Shown here piece by piece: positions 26,067 through 33,951 of a stretch of DNA of 64,000 bases. Within the stretch, counting starts at the first letter, position 1. Every line of letters starts with the position of its first letter. Below the pieces are notes generated by a model. It was given only the letters and a program-made list of their open reading frames with translations. It was not told the origin of the DNA and made no database searches. The translations under genes were made by a program, and so were the position numbers. Source of the DNA: Thermoleophilaceae bacterium (GTDB lineage: Bacteria > Actinomycetota > Thermoleophilia > Solirubrobacterales > Thermoleophilaceae); contig DASUWY010000079.1 of NCBI GenBank assembly GCA_036378175.1, positions 42,206 through 106,205 of the forward strand, written 5' to 3'.

Positions 26067-27247
26067 GCGGCCTCCGGCGTGTCCGGAGCGACCTCACGGC
26101 GGCGGCGGATGAACGGCTTGCGGAACACCTCGCGCAGGCCCTCCGGCAGGTAGCTCTGCCCGAGCTCGCGGCGCCGGCCCACGAACTCGATCAGCGTCAT
26201 GAAGAGGAGGATCAGCGCCACGAGCACGAGCAGGAAGTCCGTGGGCAGGTTGGCGTTCTGAGCCGCGAGGTCACCGCCGGTGGACAGCACCGCGTAGAAG
26301 GCGATGAACGGGATCACCGCGAGCGGGTTGAGCCGTGCCAGGAACACGAACGGGATCACGGTGTCGCCGTACGCGGGGTTCCAGTTCGCGCGCGAGTAGC
26401 CCCACACCCCGAGAATGTCGGCCGCGGCCGCGGCACCGATCAGCGCGCCGCTCACGAGGAAGCTCGACATGATCAGCTTGCGCACCTGCACGCCCACGTG
26501 ACGGGCGGCCCGCGGGTTTGCGCCGAGCACCTGGATCCGCAGGCCGAACGCCGTGCGCGTGAGGACGTAGTAGGCCACGAGCGCGGCAGCGATCGCCACC
26601 AGCACGCCGCAGTGCACGCGCGTGCTCGGGATCGCGGGAAGCATCTTGTTGATCGGCAGGACCTTGGTCTGCGGGATGTTCACCGTCGGGTCCTGGAACG
26701 GTCCCTTCACGAGGATGTTCGCCACCCCCACGCCGATGAAAGACATCATCAGCGTGGTGATGATCTCGTTGGTCTCGTAGACAGCTTTGAGGCCCGCCGG
26801 TATCACCGTCCAGGCGGCGCCCACCGCGGCGGCCACGAGGAACAGGATCGTCATTGCCAGCCACAGCGGCGTGTGCGTGACGAGCGAGGGGCCGAAGCCC
26901 GAGAGCACGGCCGCGGCGAGCAGGAACTGCCCGTCATAGCCGAGGTTCCAGATGTTCGCGCGGAACACGAAGATCAGGCCGACCGCGATCAAGAGCAGCG
27001 GCGCCATGCGCATCGCGCTGTCCTGCCACGAGCCCTGCGACACGCCGCCGTTCCAGATGTCCGAGTAGAACTGGATCGGGTCGCGGCCAAGGATCACGAG
27101 CAGGATCCCGCCTGCCACGAGCGCAAGGATCACGGGTACGAGCGAGCGCACCAGCAGGTCGATCGCGCGTGCGGCGGTGCGCGAACGCTGCGGCCGCATC
27201 GGCTCGTCGACCATCGGCATCGCCTCGCGGGCCTGAATCGCGCTCAT
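26063..27247 (-). CDS. ABC transporter permease, BMP/nucleoside-type (first permease)
   Basis: A 394-residue protein with an N-terminal cytoplasmic stretch and about nine transmembrane helices. The NIWNLGYDGQFLLAA motif near residue 94 and the coupling segment LRIQVLGANPRAARHVGV are typical of YufP/NupP permeases. It forms a heterodimer with the product of the next gene. The start overlaps the ATPase stop by 4 bp. It is unusually long at the N-terminus (about 30 residues before the first helix), which may be a start artefact. Confidence 0.9.
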   Translation of the reverse strand: MSAIQAREAMPMVDEPMRPQRSRTAARAIDLLVRSLVPVILALVAGGILLVILGRDPIQFYSDIWNGGVSQGSWQDSAMRMAPLLLIAVGLIFVFRANIWNLGYDGQFLLAAAVLSGFGPSLVTHTPLWLAMTILFLVAAAVGAAWTVIPAGLKAVYETNEIITTLMMSFIGVGVANILVKGPFQDPTVNIPQTKVLPINKMLPAIPSTRVHCGVLVAIAAALVAYYVLTRTAFGLRIQVLGANPRAARHVGVQVRKLIMSSFLVSGALIGAAAAADILGVWGYSRANWNPAYGDTVIPFVFLARLNPLAVIPFIAFYAVLSTGGDLAAQNANLPTDFLLVLVALILLFMTLIEFVGRRRELGQSYLPEGLREVFRKPFIRRRREVAPDTPEAA

Positions 27248-28905
27248 GCCGCGTCGGCCCCCAGCGACACGTCGCCGATCATCAGCCGGCCGATCTCCTC
27301 GGCGGCGCCCGGACCCGGCCGCACCTCGCCGACGATGCGCCCTCGCGAGAGCACCGCGATGCGGTCCGACACCTCGAGCAGCTCGTCGAGGTCGGTGGAG
27401 ATCACGAGCGCGGCCTTGCCGTCGCGCATGTCGCGGATCATCTGGCGCACGGTCTGCGTGGTCTTCAGGTCGAGGCCGTATGTGGGCTTGTGGAAGACCA
27501 CGACCTTCGAGTCGAATGACAGCTCGCGCGCGAGCAGGACCTTCTGGATGTTGCCGCCCGACAGCGTGCCCGCGCGAGTGTCGATGCTCGGTGTGCGGAC
27601 GTCGAAGCGCTCCACCAGCTCCTTCGAGCGCGCGTCGATCGCGCTCCTGCGAATGCGGCCCTGGCGCCAGAAGGGCGCCTCGCCGATCAGCTTGAGGAAG
27701 ATGTTCATCGACACCGGCAGCCCCGAGACGATGCCCTCGCCCAGCCGGTCGTCGGTGAGGTAGCGGAGTCCGAGCTTCTGCCGGCCGGTCACGCCCACGT
27801 GACCGACGGGCGCGCCGAGGAACTTCACCTCGCCGCGCTGCAGCCTGCGCTGGCCGCTGATGGTCTCCGCGAGCGCGCGCTGGCCGTTGCCGTCCACGCC
27901 CGCGACGCCCAGCACCTCCCCGAACCGGAGCGTGAGCGAGACGTCCTGGAGGCCGGGCTCCGAGCCCTCGCCCCGTACCGATACCCGCTCGAGCGAGAGC
28001 GCCTCCTCGGCGCTCACCGGAGCCGGCTGCGCCTGCGCGGCCTCAGCGTCCGCCGCCTCGCTGAGGTCCACCTTCAGCTCCGCGACATCCGCGAGGCTCG
28101 TGGCGGTGTCGCCGAACATCATCTCGACGATGCGCTGCTCGAGCTGCTCGGGCGTGGCCGACTTGACGGCCGGCTCGTCGAGGGTCCCGATCAGCTGGCC
28201 GCGCCGCAGCACCGAGATGCGGTCGCCGAGGAACGCGGCCTCATGAAGCTTGTGCGTGATGAAGATGACCGCAAGCCCGTTCTCCTTCAGGCCCGAGAGC
28301 ACCTTGTAGAGCTCCTCGACCGCCTGCGGCGTGAGCATCGAGGTGGGCTCGTCGAGGATGAGCAGCCGCGACCCGCGCCACAGCGCCTTCACGATCTCCA
28401 CCTGCTGCTGGCGGCCCAGCGCGAGGTCCGCGACCCGAGCCGATGGATCCACCTCCACACCGAGCGTGGAGCCGATCTCCTCGAGCCGCTTCCGCGCGGC
28501 CTCGCCATCCAGCCGCAGCTTGTGCGTGTCCCCGAGCATCAGGTTGTCGAGCACGCTCAGCGCCGGGATCAGCGTGGAGTGCTGGTACACGGTCCCGATG
28601 CCGAGCTCGAGCGCATCCCGAGGCGAGCCGATGTCGACCACCCGGCCGTCCACCTTGATCTGGCCCGCGTCCGGCCGTTGGATGCCGGACAGGATGCCCA
28701 TCAGCGTGGACTTGCCGGCGCCGTTCTCACCCAGCAGGCAGTGGACCTCCCCGCGGCGGACGTCGAACGTGATGTCGTCGTTCGCCACAACGCCGGGGAA
28801 GGACTTGCTGATGCCGATCAGCTCGACCACCGGGGCAGCGCCCGAGGACGGCGGGCGCTGTCCTGCGCCCGCCGTCCCGGAGCTGAGATGCGGTGCGGCG
28901 CTCAC
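27244..28905 (-). CDS. ABC transporter ATP-binding protein with two ATPase domains (BMP-type importer)
   Basis: About 553 residues from GTG 28905 (GTGA overlap with the lipoprotein stop). Domain 1 has Walker A GENGAGKSTLMG, signature LALGRQQQVEI and Walker B LLILDEPTSML. Domain 2 has a degenerate Walker A GVDGNGQRAL and a signature LSGGNIQKVLLARELS, the usual asymmetry of RbsA/YufO-type ATPases; its Walker B region reads KVVVFHKPTYGLD with DE replaced by HK, so only the first site is likely to hydrolyse ATP. An insert of about 30 Ala/Glu-rich residues links the domains. It energises import through the two permeases. Confidence 0.92.
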   Translation of the reverse strand: MSAAPHLSSGTAGAGQRPPSSGAAPVVELIGISKSFPGVVANDDITFDVRRGEVHCLLGENGAGKSTLMGILSGIQRPDAGQIKVDGRVVDIGSPRDALELGIGTVYQHSTLIPALSVLDNLMLGDTHKLRLDGEAARKRLEEIGSTLGVEVDPSARVADLALGRQQQVEIVKALWRGSRLLILDEPTSMLTPQAVEELYKVLSGLKENGLAVIFITHKLHEAAFLGDRISVLRRGQLIGTLDEPAVKSATPEQLEQRIVEMMFGDTATSLADVAELKVDLSEAADAEAAQAQPAPVSAEEALSLERVSVRGEGSEPGLQDVSLTLRFGEVLGVAGVDGNGQRALAETISGQRRLQRGEVKFLGAPVGHVGVTGRQKLGLRYLTDDRLGEGIVSGLPVSMNIFLKLIGEAPFWRQGRIRRSAIDARSKELVERFDVRTPSIDTRAGTLSGGNIQKVLLARELSFDSKVVVFHKPTYGLDLKTTQTVRQMIRDMRDGKAALVISTDLDELLEVSDRIAVLSRGRIVGEVRPGPGAAEEIGRLMIGDVSLGADAA

Positions 28906-30005
28906 CCGTTCAGCGCCGCCTTCACCTGGCCGATCTTGGAGTAGTTCGGCACCTGGATCTGACCCGAGATGATCTTCTTCTGGGCAGCCTGGATGTCGCT
29001 CCAAACGGAGGCCGGGATGTACTTCGTCTTCAGGAGTGAAACGCCGCCGTTCGCCAGCGTGAGGTCATAGCCCTGCTGGCCGAAGGTGCCGTTGTCGATC
29101 TCCTTGATGAACTGCTTGTACGCGCCGTCGAAGTTCCACAGCACCGACGACAGGAACACGCCCTTCTTGTCGATCGGCGTCATGTCGCCGATGTCGCCGA
29201 TCATCCACACCTTGTGGCCGGCATTCGCCGTCTCGATCGCCTGGAGGTAGCCGAACGACGCGCCGTCACCCATGGTGAGGATCACATCGGCGCCGTCCGC
29301 GATCATGCTGGTGGCCACGCGCTTGCCGCCCGCGGCGTCGTCATAGCCCGCGGAGCTGATCTCGGCGAACGAGACCGGCATCTTCGGCTTGACGCTGTGG
29401 ACGCCCGCGATGTAGCCGCCGGCCATCTTGAACCAGTTCGAGTCGGACGCCGAGATGATCACGCCGACCTTGCCCGTCTTCGACTGGTGCGCCGCCAGGA
29501 TTCCCGCGAGGTACGCGGCCTGCTGGCTCTCGGTCGTGATGTTCGAGACCGCGCCCGGCTGCTTCATCGTCGGGATGTCGTAGGTGACCGTGGGGATCTT
29601 GTACTGCTGGCCGATCCGCTGGGCCGCGGTGTCGAAACCGCTGGCGTGGGCGATGATCAGCTGGGGCTTGGTGAGCGCGACCTGGCGCAGCACCGTCGGC
29701 GTCTTGTCGTAGCCGATGTTCGAGGTGACCTTCACGGTCGCCCCCACCCCGCTCGCGGCGCTCTTCGCGCCTGCCACGCCCTGGGAGTTCCAGCCGTAGT
29801 CGTTCGTCTTCGCGGGCGTGACGATTGCGACCGTCTTCACCTTGCTGCTCGCGCTGCTGCTCGTGCTTGCGCCCCCGCCGCCGGCGGTCGAGCTGGTCGA
29901 GCTGTTATTGCTGCTCGAGCCGCAGGCCGCCACCAGGAGCGAGAGCAGCGCCACGGCGGCCAGCAGGCCGATGCCCCGTAGCGCGCGCCTTCTCAGGACT
30001 TGCAT
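28902..30005 (-). CDS. BMP family ABC transporter substrate-binding lipoprotein; inferred B6-vitamer importer
   Basis: A 367-residue lipoprotein from ATG 30005 with GGGGGAA about 11 nt upstream. The signal peptide ends in the lipobox LLVAAC, followed by a Ser/Gly-rich tether. The BMP/Med domain shows VKTVAIVTPAKTNDYGWNS, ADVILTMGDGASFGYLQA and KVWMIGDIGDMTP. Known members bind nucleosides, purines or simple sugars. Here it is the first gene of a 16-gene operon whose enzymes fit B6 degradation, so the ligand may be pyridoxal, pyridoxamine or another pyridine; this is inference and would be new for the family as far as I know. Confidence 0.9.
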   Translation of the reverse strand: MQVLRRRALRGIGLLAAVALLSLLVAACGSSSNNSSTSSTAGGGGASTSSSASSKVKTVAIVTPAKTNDYGWNSQGVAGAKSAASGVGATVKVTSNIGYDKTPTVLRQVALTKPQLIIAHASGFDTAAQRIGQQYKIPTVTYDIPTMKQPGAVSNITTESQQAAYLAGILAAHQSKTGKVGVIISASDSNWFKMAGGYIAGVHSVKPKMPVSFAEISSAGYDDAAGGKRVATSMIADGADVILTMGDGASFGYLQAIETANAGHKVWMIGDIGDMTPIDKKGVFLSSVLWNFDGAYKQFIKEIDNGTFGQQGYDLTLANGGVSLLKTKYIPASVWSDIQAAQKKIISGQIQVPNYSKIGQVKAALNG

Positions 30006-30104
30006 GGAGAGTCGTTCCCCCTTCTTGTAGGCAGAGTCCAAACCGGACCACGGGACCCCTCCGGGGAGCCCCGCAAGCCGCCTGATGGGCGGTCTCGGCG
30101 CCGC

Positions 30105-30133
30105 ACGGTATCTGGTATGGTGCTGACTGTCAA
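30105..30133 (-). promoter_or_regulatory. Candidate promoter of the leftward B6 operon
   Basis: On the minus strand TTGACA (30133-30128) is followed after 17 nt by TACCGT (30110-30105), which fits the loose TAnnnT form of actinobacterial -10 boxes. It would give a leader of about 95 nt before the lipoprotein ATG. The -35 hexamer lies in the left arm of the inverted repeat, so a protein bound there would block it. Confidence 0.4.
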
Positions 30134-30143
30134 CAATTGACAG
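30127..30143. promoter_or_regulatory. Inverted repeat between the two B6 operons, candidate operator
   Basis: The sequence CTGTCAACAATTGACAG has two perfect 7-bp arms (CTGTCAA and TTGACAG) around CAA. It lies in the only substantial gap between the divergent operons. Each arm contains TTGACA read outward, one on each strand, so it could both carry -35 elements and bind a dimeric regulator such as the GntR protein encoded at 24430-25134. No transcription data can be seen here. Confidence 0.5.
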
Positions 30144-30169
30144 CGAACAGTTTCGCGGACTCGTCGTTC

Positions 30170-30568
30170 TTGTCATCAAGCCCTAGAAACCCCTCCAGGC
30201 GCTGGCGTCTAGTGGCCGGCGGCGCGGTGCTCGCCGCGGCGCTCGTGGTGCTCGTGTTCGCTCTCACAGCGGGCTCTGACGCCAAGGCGCCCTACCGCAC
30301 GCCTAGCCTGGCCGTGGCCAAGCAGAAGCTCGGCGTGAGGATGCACCAGCGCCTGCTCCGCCCCCACTGGATCGCCTGCGTGGCCACCGGGCGCCAGTAC
30401 CGGGGCGCCGGGGTCGTGCGCTGCAACGTGAACTTCGGGGACCCGCACATTCAGGCCTACTGCACCGTGCTCCAGGGTGAGAGGCTCGTCACGCAATACG
30501 ACGACGGCGCCATTCCGTGCGGCCACGACGACGCCGGCTGGAGCTCGCCGATCCAACACTCCAACTGA
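30170..30568 (+). CDS. Small membrane-anchored or exported protein of unknown function
   Basis: About 132 residues from TTG 30170; TTG 30137 (inside the inverted repeat) and GTG 30212 are also in frame and no start has a clear ribosome site. A basic segment RRWR precedes one strong hydrophobic helix (VAGGAVLAAALVVLVFAL). The exported part has four cysteines (ACVATG, VRCNVNF, AYCTV, IPCGHD), which may form disulfides. It is followed 13 bp later by the aminotransferase gene with a strong GAGGAGGAG site. I do not recognise the family; position suggests a link to the B6 locus, perhaps as a surface component. Confidence 0.55.
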   Translation: MSSSPRNPSRRWRLVAGGAVLAAALVVLVFALTAGSDAKAPYRTPSLAVAKQKLGVRMHQRLLRPHWIACVATGRQYRGAGVVRCNVNFGDPHIQAYCTVLQGERLVTQYDDGAIPCGHDDAGWSSPIQHSN

Positions 30569-30581
30569 GGAGGAGCAAGCG

Positions 30582-31775
30582 ATGGAGCCGCCCGATTTCA
30601 CGTTGACCGCCGGCCCCACCGCGGTCTCGCCGCGGGTGCTCCAGGCGCTCGGCTCGCCGGTGATCTTCGACTACGACCCCGTGTTCCTCGAGCACTTCCG
30701 GGACACCGAGCGCAAGCTCGCTCAGGTGATGCGCACGAAGAACGACGTGGTGCTCATGCAGGGCGAGGCGGTGCTCGGCCTCGAGGCTGCCGCCCGCGCG
30801 CTGATCCGGCCGGGCACGCGCGCGCTCAACCTCGTATCCGGCGTGTACGCGGCCTGGTTCGGCGACTGGCTGCGCGACTACGGCGCCGAGGTGATCGAGC
30901 ATGTGGTGCCGTACGACGAGGCGATCGATACCGCGGACGTGGCGCGCCTGCTCGAGGAGAACGAGGGCATCGAGTTCGTGTCAGTGGTGCACTCCGAGAC
31001 CCCGTCCGGGATCGAGAATCCGCTCGCCGAGATCGGCGCGCTCGCGTACGAGCACGGGGCGCTGATGTTCGCGGACGTGGTGTCGGCGCTCGCCGGCACG
31101 GACGTGCGTGTGGACGACTGGCACGTGGACCTCGCCGTGGCCGGCCCGCAGAAGTGCCTCGCCGGACCTCCCGGCATGTCCCTCATCAGCGTGAGCGAGC
31201 GCGCGTGGCAGGTGATGGAGGACAACCCGAGCGCGCCGCGCGGATCCTTCCTGTCCCTGCTCGACTGGAAGCACAAGTGGATCGACGGCGGGCGGGTGGC
31301 ATTCCCGTACACGCCGTCGGTGTCCGACGTGAACGGCGTGAACGCCGCGCTCAGCGAGGTGCTCGACACGGGCGGCGTGGACGCGTCCGTGGCACGGCAT
31401 GCGCTGGCCGCGCGCGCCACGCGCGCGGGCGTGCGCGCGATGGGTCTCGAGCTGTGGCCGAAGAACGACGCGTACGCCGCCAACTGCGTGACCGCCGTGC
31501 GCTGCCCTGAGGGCATCGGAGTGGCCACCGCGCTCGGGCACATTCGCGAGCGCTACGGCGTGATGCTGAGCGGTGGCTACGGCGAGCTGAAGGAAAAGCT
31601 CTTCCGCCTCGGCCACATGGGCCCCGCCGCCCGCTCGCTCAACCCGCTGGTGGCGGTGGGCGCCCTTGGCCGGGGGCTTGCCGACCTCGGCGCCGACGTG
31701 AACGTGGGCGCCGGCACCGAGGCGGTGCTGGCCGTGCTGTCCGAGGCCCGCGCCGCGGAGACGGCGACGGCGTGA
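30582..31775 (+). CDS. Class V aminotransferase, probable pyridoxamine-pyruvate aminotransferase
   Basis: A 397-residue fold-type I enzyme related to alanine-glyoxylate aminotransferases. ATG 30582 follows GAGGAGGAG. K191 in AGPQKCLAGPPG is in the cofactor/substrate lysine position. Many stretches match M. loti pyridoxamine-pyruvate aminotransferase as I remember it: FTLTAGP, FDYDPVF, GEAVLGLEAA (E62 at the place of Glu68 there), LVSGVYAAWFGDW, VPYDEAID, SERAWQVMEDNPSAPR and FPYTPSVSDVNG. That enzyme converts pyridoxamine plus pyruvate to pyridoxal plus alanine without bound PLP. The neighbouring B6 genes support this; a ureidoglycine- or serine-glyoxylate aminotransferase is the alternative. 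Confidence 0.83.
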   Translation: MEPPDFTLTAGPTAVSPRVLQALGSPVIFDYDPVFLEHFRDTERKLAQVMRTKNDVVLMQGEAVLGLEAAARALIRPGTRALNLVSGVYAAWFGDWLRDYGAEVIEHVVPYDEAIDTADVARLLEENEGIEFVSVVHSETPSGIENPLAEIGALAYEHGALMFADVVSALAGTDVRVDDWHVDLAVAGPQKCLAGPPGMSLISVSERAWQVMEDNPSAPRGSFLSLLDWKHKWIDGGRVAFPYTPSVSDVNGVNAALSEVLDTGGVDASVARHALAARATRAGVRAMGLELWPKNDAYAANCVTAVRCPEGIGVATALGHIRERYGVMLSGGYGELKEKLFRLGHMGPAARSLNPLVAVGALGRGLADLGADVNVGAGTEAVLAVLSEARAAETATA

Positions 31776-32629
31776 AGCTCACGCCATTCGAGCTCCACCG
31801 CCCGAAATCGGTGGCCGAGGCGAGCGAGCTGCTCGAGCGCCTGGGAGAGCAGGCCGTGATCTACTCCGGCGGTACCGAGCTCCTGCTCGTGGCGAAGATG
31901 GGCCTCACCGAGTTCACCGCGCTCGTGGACGTGAAGGGCATTCCGGAGCTCCGGCAGGTGAGCGCCAACGGCGAGCTCACGATCGGCGCCGCGGTGACGC
32001 ATCGCGAGGTGGAGCGCTCGGACGCCGTGCTGCGCGGCTGGCCCGCGCTCGCCGAGATGGAGCGCCACGTGGGCAACATTCGCGTGCGCAACATGGGCAC
32101 GATCGGCGGCAACCTGTGCTTCGCCGATCCGCATTCGGATCCCGCCACCTTCCTGCTCGCGCTGGGCGGCGAGCTGACGCTTCAGCGGGGAGCGGCGGCG
32201 CCCCGGCGGCTGCCCGTGGACGAGTTCGTGCGCGGTCCCTATATGACGGCGCTTCAGCCGGGCGAGCTGCTCGTGTCCGTGAACGTGCCCGCTCTGCCGG
32301 ACGCCGCGCGGGTGGTGCACCGCAAGCTCTCGTTCCGGGAGCGGCCCGCGATCACCGTGGCGGCGCGGCTCGAGGTGCGTGATGGCAGCGTGACCCGCGC
32401 GCGCCTCGCGGTGGGCTCGGTGTCCGTCCGGCCCCTCCGTCCCGGCGAGGCGGAGGAGTTGCTCGAGGGCGCCGATGCCGGCTCGGTGGACCTCGCCGCG
32501 GTGGGCGAGGCTGCTGCGGCCGCGGTGGAGCCCGTGGAGGACCTCAACGGCTCCGCCGACTACAAGCGTCAGCTCATCCGGGTGCTCACCGCACGGGTGC
32601 TCGCGGAAGCACTTCCAGAGTCCGCGTGA
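31772..32629 (+). CDS. FAD-binding medium subunit of a molybdenum hydroxylase (CoxM type), likely partner of 18482-21252
   Basis: A 285-residue FAD subunit. FAD-contact motifs are IYSGGTELLLVAKMG near residue 30 and RNMGTIGGNLCFADPHSD near 107; the C-terminal CO_deh_flav_C region ends with GSADYKRQLIRVLTAR. It overlaps the aminotransferase gene and the M20 gene by 4 bp each. No large or small hydroxylase subunit lies in this operon, and the leftward operon has those two but no FAD subunit, so the three are inferred to form one enzyme encoded across the divergent promoter region. Confidence 0.9.
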   Translation: MKLTPFELHRPKSVAEASELLERLGEQAVIYSGGTELLLVAKMGLTEFTALVDVKGIPELRQVSANGELTIGAAVTHREVERSDAVLRGWPALAEMERHVGNIRVRNMGTIGGNLCFADPHSDPATFLLALGGELTLQRGAAAPRRLPVDEFVRGPYMTALQPGELLVSVNVPALPDAARVVHRKLSFRERPAITVAARLEVRDGSVTRARLAVGSVSVRPLRPGEAEELLEGADAGSVDLAAVGEAAAAAVEPVEDLNGSADYKRQLIRVLTARVLAEALPESA

Positions 32630-33777
32630 ACGAACTCGCTGGGCGGCTGATGGAAGCCGCCGAGCGCGCGCGACCTGAACTCGTCGAGCGCTTGCTGCGC
32701 CTCACCGCGGTGGACGCTCCGAGCGGCGAGCCGCGGGCGCTAGCAGCGGCGACCGACACATTCGCGCGCGAACTCGCCGAGCTCGGTGGCGAGGTGGAAC
32801 GCCACGAGCGTTCCGGCATCACCCACCTCTCCACCCGCCTCGGCCCGGCGAGCGGCAGGCACGTGCTCGTGCTCTGCCACTACGACACCGTCTGGCCGGC
32901 GGGCACCGCGGCGGAACGTCCCGGGCGGCTGGCCGACGGCCGCCTCTCCGGGCCCGGCACCTATGACATGCGCGGCGGGATCGTGGCCGCTACCGGCGCG
33001 CTGCGGCTGCTCGGGCATGAGGGTTTGGCCGCGCCGGCGCACGTGCTGCTCACCGGCGACGAGGAGACCGGCAGCGCCAGCTCGAGCGAGCTGATCGTCG
33101 AACTGGCTCGCGACGCCGCGCTTGTGCTCGTCACGGAGCCCCCGCTCCCGGGCGGCGCGCTCAAGACCGCGAGGAAGGGCTGGGCGTCCTACACGATCGC
33201 GGTGGAGGGGCGCGCCGCGCACGCGGGTCTCGATCCGGAAAGCGGCGTGAGCGCGCTAGACGAGTTGCTGGACGCTCTTCGAGAGATCTCCACCCTGCGC
33301 GCGCCCGCCCTTGGCACGACGCTGAACATCGGCAGCGTGGGCGGCGGCTCGAGGACGAACGTGGTTGCGGCGGATGCGTCAGCGGAGTTCGAGCTGCGCG
33401 CCACCACCGTGGCGGAGCAGGCGCGCGCCGACAAGGTGCTGAGCTCTCTGCGGGCACGACGCGATGGCGCCAGGCTCTCCCTCACGCGCAACCATGGCCG
33501 CCCGCCGATGGAGCGCACGCCCGCCGTGGCCGCCGCGGCCGCCCGCGCGCAGGAGCTGGCGGCGCAGCTCGGGATGCAGCTCGACGAAGGGGCCGCGGGA
33601 GGCACGAGCGACGCCAACCTCATCGCGCCCCTCGGGGTGCCGGTGCTGGACGGCCTCGGCCCCGAGGGCGACGGCGCGCACGCGCTGCACGAGCACGTCC
33701 TGGTTGACTCACTGGTGGAGCGAACAGCGCTCATCGCGCTGCTGCTCGCTGACGCCGGGAGTGGGAGTAGGGAGTAG
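32626..33777 (+). CDS. M20 family metallopeptidase/amidohydrolase
   Basis: A 383-residue two-zinc hydrolase. Ligands and catalytic residues are H85 and D87 (CHYDTVW), D114 (GTYDMRGG), E146/E147 (GDEETGS) and the C-terminal His in DGAHALHEHV; the dimerisation domain starts near ARKGWASYT with the conserved AAHAG. It resembles glutamate carboxypeptidase (CPDG2) and acyl-amide hydrolases. As last gene of the rightward B6 operon it may hydrolyse the amide of the ring-opened product, replacing the alpha/beta-hydrolase of the classical route. Its last codons are made by a 7-bp tandem repeat that continues into the intergenic region, suggesting the original C-terminus was altered. Confidence 0.87.
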   Translation: MNELAGRLMEAAERARPELVERLLRLTAVDAPSGEPRALAAATDTFARELAELGGEVERHERSGITHLSTRLGPASGRHVLVLCHYDTVWPAGTAAERPGRLADGRLSGPGTYDMRGGIVAATGALRLLGHEGLAAPAHVLLTGDEETGSASSSELIVELARDAALVLVTEPPLPGGALKTARKGWASYTIAVEGRAAHAGLDPESGVSALDELLDALREISTLRAPALGTTLNIGSVGGGSRTNVVAADASAEFELRATTVAEQARADKVLSSLRARRDGARLSLTRNHGRPPMERTPAVAAAAARAQELAAQLGMQLDEGAAGGTSDANLIAPLGVPVLDGLGPEGDGAHALHEHVLVDSLVERTALIALLLADAGSGSRE

Positions 33778-33951
33778 GGAATGCGCTCGTCCGCGGGCTG
33801 GCGCCGCACTGCGTGGCGCTTACTGCAGCAATAAGGAGCAGCATCGGCGTGGGAGCCCCCCCGTTATTGCTGCAGTAGACGCATCGAACGCGGGCACCGT
33901 GGCGCGGAGAGCGCAACTCCCCCTACGCCCTATGCCCTACGCCCTACTCCC
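33757..33951. repeat. Palindromic element bounded by inverted arrays of 7-bp repeats
   Basis: The left end is an array of GGGAGTA-like heptads (33757-33783) and the right end four CCCTACN/CCCTATG heptads (33921-33948), inverted relative to each other. Inside, TACTGCAGCAATAA (33821-33834) is perfectly inverted at 33864-33877 with a 29-nt loop. Weaker complementarity lies between (ATGCGCTCGTCCGCG against a right-hand partner near 33900-33916). The element fills the whole gap between the convergent M20 and cytochrome genes and forms the end of the former. It may be a REP-like repeat or serve as a two-way terminator. Confidence 0.7.

Noticed and set aside
14633..33777. Purine or allantoin catabolic cluster (BMP importer, xanthine dehydrogenase-like enzyme, PucG-like aminotransferase, M20 allantoate-type hydrolase)
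   Set aside because: It would explain four genes, but not the lactonase, FHMPC-dehydrogenase-like and aldolase genes; no uricase, allantoinase or hydantoin enzyme is present, and the aminotransferase resembles the pyridoxamine enzyme more closely.
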